Shown: positions 20,740 through 31,689, numbered from the stretch's first letter. The stretch: 48,959 bases of DNA from Botryococcus braunii (GCA_002005505.1 MVGU01001738.1:1-48959); one strand, 5' to 3'. Notes: generated by a model from the letters alone, not told the origin. Made by a program: numbers and translations.

Positions 20740-21591
20740 ATGACAACCAAGAAGAAAAGTCTGGCATCTAGAGGAGGGTCTGCCTCTGCAAGTGAAACCA
20801 ATACCTCCACACCCGTGAGAGAACCGTGTACTCCCAGGACATCCAGGGGAGAAGGGGATGAGTTGCCAAAGGTCTTACCCAAACTAGTGAAGGTTCACAT
20901 TAAACTGAAGGAACGTGGATATAATATCATGATTTGGAGGAATGCTTATACAGCTGCAAATGAGGCAAAAGGTTCCCTTCCTGCAGTACTGGAGGCAATG
21001 CCTGGCACCACGCATGATGCAGCTGCATTGCTTTTGCGGTATGAATCCGTGCCGGAAGAATGGCATGGAGAGTTATCTGAAATTGCCTCAGCATATGATG
21101 CATTTGAATATGTTAGCAGAAAGTTCATTGGTGGCTACAACCTTCAGGTAAACATGGACAAGCTACAAGAGATGAACCAGGGTATGAAGCATGATGAAAC
21201 AATCTCCCAGTATGTCAGTCGCATGCTCAATTTGAAAGCATGTCTGCAAAGAAACAATCATCCTTTTATGGATAGCTATGTAGCTACCCTCATTGTGCAG
21301 GGTCTGCCTGAAACAGCCAAGGAGACCGGCAGCCTGTCCACAGCAGTAGGGACCCCACTCAACAAGCTGGCAGACCTGCTGAGGACCACAGCCATCGCCC
21401 TGGGGTTTGATGAGACTGCCCCACGTCAGCCACGAGTCCTGGCTGTTCCCCAGGGCAGCAACAGAGTCAGCCTCCCTGCAGCATCAAGTGGAGCCAACCC
21501 TTCACCCTCAGCCGGACAGTCTGATGCCAGAGGAGTGTGCAAGTACTGCAATAAAAAGGGGCACTATTGGAGGGATTGCCGCAAGAGGCGC
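20740..21591 (+). pseudogene. Copia B Gag (inverted, 3' end cut by inversion)
   Basis: Copia Gag of about 284 residues from the ATG at 20740. A Ser/Thr-rich N-terminus is followed by a UBN2-like capsid domain (GYNIMIWRNAYTAANEAKG, VPEEWHGELSEIASAYDAFEYV, MKHDETISQYVSRMLNLKACL, LPETAKETGSL), and then a CCHC knuckle CKYCNKKGHYWRDC near 21538..21579. The frame is uninterrupted to the inversion junction at 21588..21591. Beyond it the frame runs into inverted A2 gag sequence, so those residues are not B protein. Rejoined to 19366 it continues in frame into the protease. Confidence 0.9.
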
Positions 21592-22394
21592 CTTGGGGAG
21601 GCCCAGGGATTCCACTCTGAGCTGGCACGGCGGCTGCTGCTGCTGCCATAACTGCTGCAGCTGATGCTGTGACTTGCACTGACTCTGCCAGGGGGATATC
21701 CTGGTACTCCAAGTTCTCAATGGCAGTGAGGATCGTCTCCAGCATGTTGTAGGGGTCTGACTTGGCGGAGGTAATTGCCCAAGCGTCGTTCTGCAGGTAG
21801 TCCCTTATACATATACCTGCAGATCTGGCGGTCGCTCAGCTGATGGTTATTGGCCTCCAGGGAGGCGGCAATACTGATGACTCGGTGGCACCATTCTTGC
21901 ACGTGCACTGTCTCTCCCTTTACCATGCCTTGTTTGAGCCCCTTGATCCACTTCTCGTTGATTTCCCTGTCCTTCCCTCCAGTGCAGCGGTCTGCCATCC
22001 ACTGAATGAAGTCAAAAGCGCTCCCCCGCTGTTTGACTTCGTCGTGCCACATGGACGGGACAGACTGCAAAATGAAATGTTTTACTGCTGCGTTCTCTGC
22101 GGTCTTAGGCATAGCTGTCTCCAACGCTCCCATTGCTCCTTTTTGCATTGCGCAGGACTCCAGCTCTTCACGCCAGGCCCTGAAATTAGTGCGATCAGCC
22201 TTCAGCTGCGTAGACATCTTGGGATTGGAGGAGTTCATCGTGTATGCATACGAGCAGTGCCTCCAGTGGTCTGTCCTGACTGTCCAGCTCCTGAGGAGGC
22301 CGTGCTGCCTCCTGCTGGTGTTGCCATAGTCTCTGTACTGCTGGGATTACTTTCAGAAACCTTGCTTTGGGAACGAGTTTGAGGTCTGGTCATA
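21592..22394 (-). pseudogene. Copia A2 Gag, N-terminal part
   Basis: Family-A gag on the minus strand, nearly identical to A1 at 3627..4449. Differences are a 6-base in-frame insertion near 21900, an 8-base deletion near 21795 and a 7-base deletion near 22255. The last two shift the frame, so the copy is dead. Its downstream continuation is the inverted piece 19367..19434 and then 7692 downward. Confidence 0.9.
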
Positions 22395-22621
22395 CACTTC
22401 ACTTGCTCTCACAGCGTTCAGCCTGACACAGCTGGTATAAGTATACCCTTCCGGCGTACACCACAGCACTTTCAAGTATTCCACCCTTTCGAGGTCTAGC
22501 ATGTACCCTTAATATGCGAGATATGCAAAATATTCTTCAGCAATTCAATTGCCTGACCACCCGGACCTACTGACGGTCTCACGACAACGACGACGGGTGA
22601 TAATCTCAGGTCACTTCACGG

Positions 22622-22655
<34 letters not shown>

Positions 22656-22818
22656 TCCCAAGAGATTGAAGACTCTGTCGGTAGGCCTTCTGAGTGAATA
22701 TCCAGTTGTTCCTTTTTTACTTCTTCTTGCCGTCAGGCGAGTCCGTGGAATACCCAGTACAGATGCATCCGATGATGCCATGCACTCCTGTCTGCCCTTG
22801 GCTCAGCTGGAAGGGCGT
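22395..22818 (-). other. A2 leader with poly(A) expansion
   Basis: Untranslated leader equivalent to 4450..4843. Bases 22622..22652 are an uninterrupted run of about 31 A (plus strand) that replaces a short A-rich stretch in A1. Nothing else is recognisable. Confidence 0.6.
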
Positions 22819-22830
22819 GGGCCCATAACC
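22819..22830 (-). promoter_or_regulatory. Half-tRNA primer-binding site of A2
   Basis: GGTTATGGGCCC on the minus strand, directly after the 5' LTR, as in A1 and B. Hairpin arms are 22821..22831 and 22837..22847 (11 bp, 5-nt loop). Confidence 0.85.
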
Positions 22831-23536
22831 TGTAAAAGGTTATGGGCAGTGGCGTATCCTGTAAGCAAGCAGACAGGTCGTAAGTTCGTGCCTCTCCAGC
22901 TACAGTCCTTGACGACTGTCTGCTCTTTAGACACATGCAACTGCATGAACAAGACTAGCATCCTTATGTGCCCAGTATCTTTCCAAACCAGTTCCGTTAC
23001 ATGTTGATCTGTCAATGAGCATCTACACACGGATAAGCTCCTGACGGCTGAAAGCAAGTACCTTCCTATACTCAATCAAGACTCCGTCCCTTAGCTGTTT
23101 GGGAGACTTGATTGTACACTAAGATGGTTCACTTACAAACAAGCAATCAAACATGAACACATTACCAATACACACCCTGCGTCACCGCACCTATAAGCAA
23201 GCAGACAGGTCGTAAGTTCGTGCCTCTCCAGCTACAGTCCTTGACGACTGTCTGCTCTTTAGACACATGCAACTGCATGAACAAGACTGGCATCCTTATG
23301 TGCCCAGTATCTTTCCAAACCAGTTGCTCGACTATGCGGTGATCGCAGCTTTAATAGTCCTTTCACACTAACGCGTAATCTAAATCAGATTGTACCTTAT
23401 GTTCTGTTCGAAATAGACCTCATCCGAACGTGTCTTGAGGTACCTTATGTGGATAGTGGACCCGTATCCTAATAATGTACATTTGAAGATCAACTAAAGC
23501 ACAAGGCATTCTATAATGTATGTTCACAACTCAACA
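22831..23536 (-). repeat. 5' LTR of copia A2
   Basis: 706-bp LTR, TGTTGAGTTGTG (from 23536 down) to TTTTACA. It contains the family-A direct duplication at 22858..22993 and 23190..23325. It borders gypsy C pol; GATTT (23537..23541) is the presumed target-site duplication whose partner is off-window. Confidence 0.92.
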
Positions 23537-24476
23537 GATTTGCAGAACGTGAAGGAACAGCAAAAGACAAGGGAGTAAGGGGATGGCGCCCGTGATTCAG
23601 GAAGAAGGGTGTCTGCAATGTGGAAGCCTGGAGAGAGTTATTGTAAGCAAACTCCACCATGCTTACCTACTTGGACTAGTCATCCTGTCTCGGCCCCACA
23701 AACCCTCTAAACATGTCTTTCATGGTCCGATTCATTCTCTCTGTCTGCCCGTCTGTCTGAGGGTGGTAAGCAGTAGACATAGCAATCTCAGTACCCATTA
23801 ATTTAAAAAGGGCCTTCCAGAAGTGACTAGTAACTCTAGGATCTCTATCACTAACAATGGATGTAGGCATACCAAACCTAACAAAGACCCTGTCAATGAA
23901 AAGTTGTGCAAGTTGAGGTGCAGTGATGGTTTTCGTGCATGCAGCTAAGACACACAACTTAGAGAACCTATCAACAAATACCACAATAGAATCAAAACCA
24001 CAGCAGACAGGTAAATCAGTCACTAAATCAAGGGAAATGCTCTGCCAAGGTCCATCCGGAATGGGCAGTGGCTGAAGCAAACCATAAGGTACGACTCCAG
24101 TCCCTTTAGTGCGCTGGCAGGTGTCACAAGACCTGCAAAAGTCCCTGACTGATGAGCTGAGACGTGGCCACCAAAACTCCTTGCACACTAGCTCATACAT
24201 CTTGTTAATACCAAGATGTCCAGAAAAGGGTGTGGCATGGCACTCTTTCAGCACCTTCTCTCTCAATGCATAAGGTACATAGACCTTCCCTGACTGCACA
24301 GAATAAGGTACAGAGTCTCTCAATACCAAAACACCTTCATCCACAAGTTTAGCAACTGTGGGATCAGAAACACAGAGCAAGGCAATCTCTTGTAGGAGAG
24401 AAGAGACAGAAACAGAGGAGACATGCATCACTGCAAGGTCAACACGCCTGGACAAAGCATCTGCAACCACATTATC
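23537..24476 (-). pseudogene. Gypsy C integrase and RNase H tail
   Basis: Integrase of C. VADALSRRVDLAV ends RNase H. The HHCC finger follows (ECHATPFSGHLGINKMYE, then CRSCDTCQRTKG). The DDE core has [19 protein letters not shown] and [16 protein letters not shown] stops at 23675..23677 and 23667..23669 interrupt the frame, which then continues with [13 protein letters not shown] and FFLNHGRHPLTPLS up to the A2 border. The right side is broken by the E solo LTR. Confidence 0.9.
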
Positions 24477-24677
24477 TGTAACGGCAGGAAGCTGCCAGGT
24501 CCTGAAATGTGTAGGATTTTGGGCAGGAAGCTGCCGGGTCCTGAAATGAAGGTTCTGGAAAGTGGCACGCGTCTTGGCGTCGAAGGAAGTCCCGGTGCTG
24601 ACCGGCTTGTAACAGATTCCGCTGAATGCTCTAACCTGACTGGTGTCTCGTCTCTCTCTCTCTCCTTTGCCACTATA
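24477..24677 (+). repeat. Solo LTR of gypsy family E
   Basis: 201 bp nearly identical to the E LTRs, TGTAACGGCAGG to GCCACTATA, with no internal element sequence. It lies within the C RNase H sequence. Flanks TTATC (24472..24476) and TCATC (24678..24682) are a target-site duplication with one change. Solo LTRs arise by LTR-LTR recombination. Since LTR identity is nearly strand-neutral in function, the plus orientation is assigned by sequence only. Confidence 0.93.
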
Positions 24678-24892
24678 TCATCAGTGCCCTTAACATACTT
24701 TATATCAGGCATAAACCTCATAATCTCAGTGAGCCATCGTTCATGCCTACTTGTCCTAACAGGAGCAGTCAACAAATACTTTAAAGCCTGCTGGTCAGTG
24801 TGAACTGTAAATTTAGCACCCAACAGCAAATGCTTCCATTTCAACAGAGCATGCACAAGAGCAAGTAACTCTCTATCATAAGGGGCTAATTT
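24678..24892 (-). pseudogene. Gypsy C RNase H fragment
   Basis: RNase H words [35 protein letters not shown] and MRFMPDIKYVKGTD lie between the E solo LTR and the D insertion. The frame is uninterrupted here. The target-site duplication AATTT (24888..24892) of D ends it. Confidence 0.9.
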
Positions 24893-25116
24893 TGTTATGG
24901 CAATCAGCGGAAGAGTATTTGACTGAGGCAAAGAGATCCGTTCATGAAGACGAAGATAGCGACTGATTACAATGCGTGAAGTTCTCGTCTTATGCGACGC
25001 AGAGCGGCCAATTATAGAATGTACGCGTTCATCTAAGTATATATGAAAACCAGAGAGAACTGTACGGGATCTCCCCATGCACGCATATGAAGTACAAGGT
25101 AATGGTTGTCTTTACA
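24893..25116 (-). repeat. 3' LTR of gypsy D
   Basis: 224 bp, TGTAAAGACAACC (minus strand start) to GCCATAACA. It matches 30657..30882 except for a few substitutions and a 2-nt indel. The minus-strand purine run AAGGGGGAGGGAA at 25117..25129 is the polypurine tract. Confidence 0.94.
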
Positions 25117-25707
25117 TTCCCTCCCCCTTGGAATGAAGATGACGGGCAAGGGCCCTTCTTCATGAAACGCAGATCATGAAGATAGATCAAAAAGGCAAAG
25201 GAAACCCTTCCGATCTTGCGCAATTAACCCACACACATCGGGTCAATTACAAGTTGCAGAGAGACAAGACATTGGAAGATACTCCAGGCAGGGAAACGAG
25301 GAACAATTCCCTCCAGTAGCACAGAAGATGGCCTTTAAGGGCCTTCCCTTCCAATAGAAAGTCGCATCTAGGGAAGAACTGTCCACCAGTATAAGTTGAT
25401 TCCAAGGGGCATGGCTCCCAATCCATATTACTCCCCCCCCCCCCATCATTCAACCCAAGTACAGTAGAACAGTAAGCCAGAAAAATAAGGTACAGTGTAC
25501 CTTATGCTGTACTGTGTGTTGTACTGCTTTTTGAAAGAGGGTCCACAGAGCCTAATTGCAAGGCAACAAACACCATAAGGAGTACCATCCCAGCCCCAAA
25601 CCCTCCCAACCCAGAACCCACCCTCCCAAGTCTAAGCGCAGCCGCAGTACAGAGACCCATGCGGCGAAGATCCAGGCTGCCAAGAGGAAATCATTGCTCC
25701 AGCAAGG
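25117..25707 (-). other. Gypsy D 3' untranslated region
   Basis: About 590 bases between chromodomain and 3' LTR. It begins with the polypurine tract (25117..25129). It contains a C run at 25433..25444 and a dyad at 25485..25505 (ATAAGGTAC, 3 nt, GTACCTTAT). No coding potential is seen. Confidence 0.65.
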
Positions 25708-26150
25708 TCATGGCAGTACTGGCGCAGTCGCGATAAGGTCTGTCAGGTGCCTGACATTCCGAAGCGCCTCCCAGGAATTATCATGATCTGACCAGCCTTT
25801 CCATTTCACAAGAAAGCGCCAAGATCGTCCAAATTTCCTCTTGCCCAGGATGGTCTCCACTTCATAGTAATCTCCTTGTCTGCCTGTATACAAAGGACCA
25901 GGGTTTGTAGGTTCTGCAGTAGGGTTAGTGGACGATACGTATGGCTTCAATTGAGACACATGAAAAACAGGGTGAATCCTAAAATCAGCAGGCAATTCCA
26001 GCTTAAATGCATTCACACCTACAGCTTCCAGGATACAGAAGGGGCCCATATAGTTTAGAGATCAACCCAGGAGGGAGCTGGTTTTGGCGCACAGCCAATA
26101 ACACTGAATCTCCAACCTGGAAAGGATGATCCCTCCTCTTCCTGTCAGCA
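25708..26150 (-). pseudogene. Gypsy D integrase tail and chromodomain, frame-shifted
   Basis: The end of D Pol, out of frame with the main ORF. It contains the GPY/F-type region (MGPFCILEAVGVNAFKLELP, then HPVFHVSQLKPY) and a chromodomain (YYEVETILGKRKF, then RFLVKWKGWSDHDNSWE). One indel near 26150 should restore continuity with the integrase. The chromodomain probably targets insertion to heterochromatin, as in other chromoviruses. Confidence 0.9.
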
Positions 26151-29100
26151 TAGGCACCGACGAGCGCATAGGAACAGCAGTGGACAAAGGCGTAAGAGGG
26201 TTTCTGCCATGGTTCAGGAAAAAGGGGCTATGCTGAGTAGTGGCCTGTACTGAATTATTGTAAGCGAATTCCACAATGGCCAAATACTTGCACCAATCAT
26301 CTTGCCTGGGACCCACAAACCCTCTCAGCATGTCTTCAACGGTCCTATTAGCCCTCTCAGTCTGACCGTCGGTCTGAGGGTGGTACGCAGTAGACATATT
26401 CAGTTGCGTGCCGAGTAAGGACATGAATGCCTTCCAAAAATGACTAGTAAACCTAGGGTCTCTGTCAGATACAAGGGAAGTAGGCATGCCAAACCGTCTA
26501 AATACTGTGTCAATGAAGATCTGAGCCAACTGAGGTGCATTCACAGTTTTAGAACAAGGCGCTAAGACAATCAACTTGGTCAAACGATCGACAAAGACTA
26601 CGATGGAGTCATGTCCACAGCACAATGGCAGGTCTGTCACCAGATCCAAAGAAACACTCTCCCAAGGCGACTCTGGTACAGGCAAGGGCTGCAACAATCC
26701 AAAAGGTACTTTGCTAGTCCCCTTCATCCGTTGACAGCTAGTGCACTCTCTGCAGTACCGACGTACGGCAGACAACATGGCTGGCCAATAGAAGAACCTG
26801 CACACTTGCTCAGCAGTCTTGTGAGCGCCCAAATGGCCTGAAAGAGGTGTGCTGTGACACTCTGCTAGGATCCTCTCCCTCACAGGGCCTTCTGAAACAG
26901 AAGTCTTGTCATGCTCGGTATACAGCAACCCCCTTTTCCAACTCACGGTTCCCTGATCCAACAAACCAGGGACCTGTGGATCATTTTCATAACCCTTACT
27001 CAACTCTTCCAACAAGGTGTCTGACACAAGAGAGGAGACATGCAGAGTAGCTAAGTCTGCGCGCCGACTCAACGCTTCCGCGACCACATTATCAGTACCT
27101 TTGACATATCTAATGTCAGGCATGAACCTCATAATGTCAGTCAAAAAGCGCTCTTGTCGATCAGTACGCGTCGGTGCAGTTAAGAGGAATTTTAAAGCTT
27201 TTTGGTCAGTGTACACAGTAAACTTCCCCCCAATCAGCAAATGCTTCCACTTACGCAGGGCGTGTACAAGGGCCAATAATTCTCTGTCATATGGAGCCAA
27301 CTTTCGCTCACTGGGCTGCAGTTTTCTAGACTCAAAGGCGATCGGCTGCAGTCCCTTACCTTGATCTTGCTGTAACACACACCCAATAGCAAAGGCAGAT
27401 GCATCCACATGCACGACAAAAGGTTTTTGCAAGTCTGGTGGGAGCAAACAAGGAGCAGTACACATCAGATGTTTCAATTCACGGAAAGCCTTCTCATGCA
27501 AGTCATCCCATTGCCATGGAGCATCCTTTTTAAACAACTCAGTAAGAGGGAAGGCAACATGAGCAAAGTGGTCTGCAAATGTATCATAGAACTGTAGAAG
27601 ACCCATGAACGAACGAAGTTCAGACACACAGGTAGGGGTGGGCCAATTCATGATAGCCTCAACCGTCTTCGGGTCCACCCTCACTCCCTCACTGGAAATG
27701 ACATGTCCCAAATACTCCACCTCGGGTGTGCAAAACAAACACTTGGAGCGTTTACAGAAAAACTGATGGTCTCGTAGTGCCTGAAGTACAAGTCTCAAGT
27801 GTTGCAAGTGTTCCTCAAAAGACTTACTATATATGAGGATGTCATCTAAATAAACCAGCACAAACCTGTCTAAGTAAGGCGCCAGAACCGTATTCATCAC
27901 GTATTGAAACGTTGCGGGGGCGTTTGTCAGACCAAAGGGCATCACAGTAAATTCATAGTGACCATACTTTGTCTTAAAAGCAGTCTTCTCTATACTATTC
28001 TCATGCATACGGATCTGGTGGTACCCAGAGGCTAAGTCAAGTTTAGTAAAGAGCTTACTACCACACAACTGCTCGAACATTTCATCGATACGTGGCAACG
28101 GGTGTTGGTTTCTTATAGTCAATTTGTTTAGAGCGCGATAGTCAATACACAACCGCCAACCACCGTCCTTCTTGGGGACAAAAAGGATGGGAGCACCGTA
28201 AGGACTAGAGCTGGGCCTGATGTACCCTCGTTCCAGCAACTCCTGCAGCTGTGCCCTAAGCTCAGCAAGCTGAGCTCCCGACAGCGGGTAAATGCGGGAG
28301 GCAGGAGGTCGAGCACCAGGTTCCAGGTGGATTTCGTGGTCTCCGACTCGAGGTGGTGGAAGACTGTCAGGCAAGCCTGATAGGACATCCGAGAACTCCT
28401 GCAACAAGTCCTCCAACCCCGGCTGGGCATGTATTGGTTCAGAATCCCGTTGTACAGGTTTCAACTTGAGCACGTACAATTCTGTCAAATCAGAAGCAAA
28501 TCTATCCAACTCTATGGCAGAAATCACATATTTAGGCACATCAGAACGCTGACTACCCACCAAAACATGTGTGCTTTCACCATCAACAAGACAAACAGTG
28601 TTCAAGCGCCAATTTACACATGGATTAAACGCTGTCAACCAGGGCTTTCCTAACACAACATCATAGGTATGCAGCTCTGTAGGCAAACAATCCACTCGGA
28701 ACTGAAACGACCCCACAGACAAGTCAACTGCACACACCTGATCAGTTACCTTGGCTCTACCATCAGCGAGGTTCACTGTCAACAACGAGTTGAGAGGCAT
28801 AGTGGGTAAAACAAGAGCATGCATAAACTCTTCACTCACAAAATTAGCTGTAGCACCACTATCCAATAGCACCCTACATGCAACACCCTGCACCAATCCC
28901 TCAAACTGGATACACGTATGTGACAAGTCAGGAGTCGCTACAGTAAAATCTGCGCTCATCTGTGCAATATGATGAAGGGGCTGGTACGTGAGTTTACTAG
29001 GTAAAGCTACAAGCCTAGTAATTACAGACACCTCAACCATGTCCCGCCCGAAAACACTCTTAACAGTGGGAGGTGCCTGAATCGCAGTAGATTCTCCCCA

Positions 29101-29484
29101 TAACTGCAGTAGAGATGTCCAAGGGATAACGATGGTCGCATGGCGTTGCTCCTGCAGTTCTGGCCCTACAGCCTCCCCACCTGTGGACCTGGGGCAAAGC
29201 AGTGTTACCCTATCCCCGGGAAGGGCCCGTGTAATCACTCTTTCCCAAGCCATGGGAGCAGCTTCAGAACTCAAGGAAACAACCAACTCATGGGATCCAT
29301 CAACATGCGTCTCTCTACCCTCACACTGCTCACAAGCAGGGGTGATCAGCCCAAAAGGGGTTTCAGACACAGGCAAGCGTTGCGAACTCGTCACATGAGT
29401 CACAACACTCTCAGAAAAGGTGCGTAGGTAGGTAACAAACTCGTCAAACGCGGGAAGAACCGGGATCCCTGTTTGAATCTCCAT
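26062..29484 (-). CDS. Gypsy D Pol polyprotein
   Basis: About 1140 residues from the first ATG (29484). Order: protease with [11 protein letters not shown] (Asp ~208); RT with [33 protein letters not shown] and YLDDILIYS (~545); RNase H with [17 protein letters not shown] and [11 protein letters not shown]; an integrase HHCC finger ([15 protein letters not shown], then [12 protein letters not shown]); and a DDE core with [19 protein letters not shown] and [13 protein letters not shown]. The same frame is open upstream to two tandem stops (TAA TAG) that end Gag, so Pol is separate from Gag in this copy. The last ~35 residues are off-frame owing to an indel near 26150. Confidence 0.94.
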   Translation of the reverse strand: MEIQTGIPVLPAFDEFVTYLRTFSESVVTHVTSSQRLPVSETPFGLITPACEQCEGRETHVDGSHELVVSLSSEAAPMAWERVITRALPGDRVTLLCPRSTGGEAVGPELQEQRHATIVIPWTSLLQLWGESTAIQAPPTVKSVFGRDMVEVSVITRLVALPSKLTYQPLHHIAQMSADFTVATPDLSHTCIQFEGLVQGVACRVLLDSGATANFVSEEFMHALVLPTMPLNSLLTVNLADGRAKVTDQVCAVDLSVGSFQFRVDCLPTELHTYDVVLGKPWLTAFNPCVNWRLNTVCLVDGESTHVLVGSQRSDVPKYVISAIELDRFASDLTELYVLKLKPVQRDSEPIHAQPGLEDLLQEFSDVLSGLPDSLPPPRVGDHEIHLEPGARPPASRIYPLSGAQLAELRAQLQELLERGYIRPSSSPYGAPILFVPKKDGGWRLCIDYRALNKLTIRNQHPLPRIDEMFEQLCGSKLFTKLDLASGYHQIRMHENSIEKTAFKTKYGHYEFTVMPFGLTNAPATFQYVMNTVLAPYLDRFVLVYLDDILIYSKSFEEHLQHLRLVLQALRDHQFFCKRSKCLFCTPEVEYLGHVISSEGVRVDPKTVEAIMNWPTPTCVSELRSFMGLLQFYDTFADHFAHVAFPLTELFKKDAPWQWDDLHEKAFRELKHLMCTAPCLLPPDLQKPFVVHVDASAFAIGCVLQQDQGKGLQPIAFESRKLQPSERKLAPYDRELLALVHALRKWKHLLIGGKFTVYTDQKALKFLLTAPTRTDRQERFLTDIMRFMPDIRYVKGTDNVVAEALSRRADLATLHVSSLVSDTLLEELSKGYENDPQVPGLLDQGTVSWKRGLLYTEHDKTSVSEGPVRERILAECHSTPLSGHLGAHKTAEQVCRFFYWPAMLSAVRRYCRECTSCQRMKGTSKVPFGLLQPLPVPESPWESVSLDLVTDLPLCCGHDSIVVFVDRLTKLIVLAPCSKTVNAPQLAQIFIDTVFRRFGMPTSLVSDRDPRFTSHFWKAFMSLLGTQLNMSTAYHPQTDGQTERANRTVEDMLRGFVGPRQDDWCKYLAIVEFAYNNSVQATTQHSPFFLNHGRNPLTPLSTAVPMRSSVPMLTGRGGIILSRLEIQCYWLCAKTSSLLG

Positions 29485-29520
29485 GGTACCAACACCTGTC
29501 ACACCCCACAGCCACACCTA

Positions 29521-30597
29521 TTAGGCAGCCGTTTTGTTTTTTACTTTTCTCATTTCAGGGTGTAAGACCCAGCATGCATCGACATTATGTCCGGGTTTGC
29601 CGCAATGGGGGCAGGTAGGCTTATTAGCCTCCTTAGCCGGGAGAGAAGGTGTGGGTTTGGTCTGGGATCCTCCGGAGGGAACCCCCTTCTGCCCGCCACC
29701 CTGAGGAGGGACACTTGCATGCAGATCAGATACTGCAACTGCAAGTGTGAACACCTCTTCCAGCGTCTGCGGACGCTGCACCGTAATCGACCTGCGCAGG
29801 TCATCCCGACACCCACGCTTAAACACAAACATTAACATCGCATCTGACATGCAGCCAGGTGCTTTGGCCCTACACGCATTGAAATGCGCAACATACTCCC
29901 TCATGGACCGTTTTCCTTGTCTCATGACAAGAAAAGGCTCAAAGTAAGTATCCGTCAGCTCCACTGGTCGGACGGCCTCCTGTAAAGCCTGCATGTATGC
30001 GTGGAACGTTGCCAATTCCACGGCTTGCCCTTTAGCTGCCAATTGAGTCCGTGAGACGAGCCAATCAAGAGCCTTGCCCCGTAGAAACATACTGGCCATA
30101 TCAACGGCTACGTCTCCTGACAGATCTACACGATTCGCACGCAAGTACGTACGAACTTGCAGAAAATGGGCATCCAACATGTCAGGATCTCCATAATACA
30201 ACATGGGTTCAGGAAACTTGGTCTTCACAGCCGAGATGGGAACTTCCCTCAAGGTGGGGTCCGGAACCACAGGAGACGGTGCTGGGAAGACCATTCCACG
30301 CGAGCGCATCTCTGCTAGAAGAGATGCATCACTTAGACGGCTTGCATCTTGCACCACAGCACTGCCTGGGCGGCTCTCCGCCTCCTCATCAGTGGTGTCG
30401 TAAGTGGCTCCCGGGTCAAAGCCCCGAGCCAGCATCGACTCGTATAAAGGTTTGGAAACAAAAGTAGACACATCTACACGCTCAGGATCAACAAAATTCG
30501 GCCCTGAAGTGGGGATTCCAGCAGGAACCATCTGCTTCCTAGGCGTCGTAAAACTGACCCGCTTGCGCGGAGCCCCTGTCCTGGTTCGTCTCATCAC
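29521..30597 (-). CDS. Gypsy D Gag
   Basis: Intact 358-residue Gag starting 59 bp inside the 5' LTR end. The N-terminus is basic (RRTRTGAPRKRVSF). The central retrotrans_gag domain has PEPMLYYGDPDMLDAHFLQV, FLRGKALDWLVSRTQL and RQGKRSMREYVAHFNACRAKAPG. The C-terminal CCHC knuckle is CPHCGKPGHNVDAC. It ends with tandem TAA TAG, and Pol follows in the same frame. Confidence 0.93.
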   Translation of the reverse strand: MMRRTRTGAPRKRVSFTTPRKQMVPAGIPTSGPNFVDPERVDVSTFVSKPLYESMLARGFDPGATYDTTDEEAESRPGSAVVQDASRLSDASLLAEMRSRGMVFPAPSPVVPDPTLREVPISAVKTKFPEPMLYYGDPDMLDAHFLQVRTYLRANRVDLSGDVAVDMASMFLRGKALDWLVSRTQLAAKGQAVELATFHAYMQALQEAVRPVELTDTYFEPFLVMRQGKRSMREYVAHFNACRAKAPGCMSDAMLMFVFKRGCRDDLRRSITVQRPQTLEEVFTLAVAVSDLHASVPPQGGGQKGVPSGGSQTKPTPSLPAKEANKPTCPHCGKPGHNVDACWVLHPEMRKVKNKTAA

Positions 30598-30643
30598 AAA
30601 CGCACCTAAGCCAAAGAAACAAGAAGATCAAGCGACAACTATG

Positions 30644-30655
30644 TCGCCGATACCA
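30644..30655 (-). promoter_or_regulatory. Primer-binding site of gypsy D
   Basis: TGGTATCGGCGA on the minus strand, one base inside the 5' LTR border. Identical to the E primer site, implying the same tRNA primer. Confidence 0.78.
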
Positions 30656-30656
30656 G

Positions 30657-30882
30657 TGTCATGGCAATCAGCGGAAGAGTATTTGACTGAGGCAAAGAGA
30701 TCCGTTCATGAAGACGAAGATAGCGACTGATTACAATGCGTGAAGTTCTTGTCTTAAATGCGACGCAGAGCGGCCCATTATAGAATGTACGCGTTCATCT
30801 AAGTATATATGAAAACCAGAGAGAACTGTACGGGATCTCCCCATGCACGCATATGAAGTACAAGGTAATGGTTGTCTTTACA
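30657..30882 (-). repeat. 5' LTR of gypsy D
   Basis: 226 bp, minus strand TGTAAAGACAACC to GCCATGACA. Followed on the right by AATTT and then by the resumed element C sequence. Confidence 0.94.
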
Positions 30883-30887
30883 AATTT

Positions 30888-31685
30888 CCTCTCAGGGGGC
30901 TGGAGTTTCCTGGACTCAAAAGCGACAGGCTACAGACCCTGTCCTTGATCCTGCTGCAAAACAGCACCCACAGCAAAGCCTGAGGCATCTACATGTATTA
31001 CAAACGGTTTGTCTAAGTATGGCATTAAAAAACATGGAGGAGTGGACACAAGATCCTTCAATGCAATGAAGGCTTGGGCTTGAGGTCCCTCCCAAGTCCA
31101 AGGCACATCCTTCTTCAAAAGTTCAGTAAGGGGAAATGCAACATCTGCAAAATGATCTATAAATGTGTCATAGTATTGAGTTAAGCCTAAGAAACCTCTC
31201 AACTGTGACACATTCAAGGGAGTGGGCCAGTCCCGGATGGCTGCAACCTGCCTCGGATCCACCATAACACCTTGGGGTGTCAACAAGTGTCCCAAGTATT
31301 CCACCTGCTTAGAAACAAACTCACATTTAGATCTTACAACAGAATTTATGTTCCCTAAGCACTGACAGGATAATACGTAAGTGCTCCATGTGTTCTTTAA
31401 CAGACTTAGAATATATCAGGATGTCATCCAGGTAAACCAACACAAACCTATCCAGAAAGGGAGCCATGATAGTATTCATAACAGATTGGAATGTTGCAGG
31501 AGCATTAGTAAGTCCAAAAGGCATCACTGTGAATTCATAGTGGCCATATCTGGCTTTAAATGCTGTTTTCTCAATACTGTCCTCATGCATCCTAATCAAA
31601 TGATAACCAGAAGCAAGATCCAGCTTAGAAAAGACATAACTAAAATGCATTTGCTCAAACATTTCATCAATCCTTGATAAAGGGT
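30888..31685 (-). pseudogene. Gypsy C RT and RNase H
   Basis: RT from RIDEMFEQM onward, with [31 protein letters not shown] and [10 protein letters not shown] frameshift near 31325 comes next, then MEYLGHLLTPQGV, the connection region and RNase H VIHVDASGFAVGAVLQQ. A TAG at 30930..30932 lies where a Gln is expected; the frame then continues to the D insertion site. Upstream RT, protease and gag are absent: the sequence changes to repeat R at about 31686. Confidence 0.9.
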
Positions 31686-31689
31686 CACT

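Larger units (their letters stand above)
24893..30882 (-). mobile_element. Full-length chromodomain Ty3/gypsy element D
   Basis: A 5.99-kb element with LTRs of 224 and 226 bp and target-site duplication AATTT at 24888..24892 and 30883..30887. Order on the minus strand: 5' LTR, primer site, Gag, Pol (protease, RT, RNase H, integrase), chromodomain, polypurine tract and 3' LTR. The LTRs differ at roughly five positions. Gag and nearly all of Pol are open; one frameshift near 26150 separates the integrase tail from the chromodomain. It is inserted in element C. Confidence 0.95.
23537..31685 (-). mobile_element. Old Ty3/gypsy element C, interrupted
   Basis: Minus-strand gypsy copy that serves as the host for later insertions. 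Its pieces are 30888..31685 (RT and RNase H), 24678..24892 (RNase H) and 23537..24476 (integrase). It is interrupted by gypsy D (24893..30882), by the E solo LTR, and on the left by copia A2. Its 5' half is missing: RT begins abruptly at about 31685 next to repeat R. Protein similarity to D is high, so C and D are related families. Confidence 0.88.
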
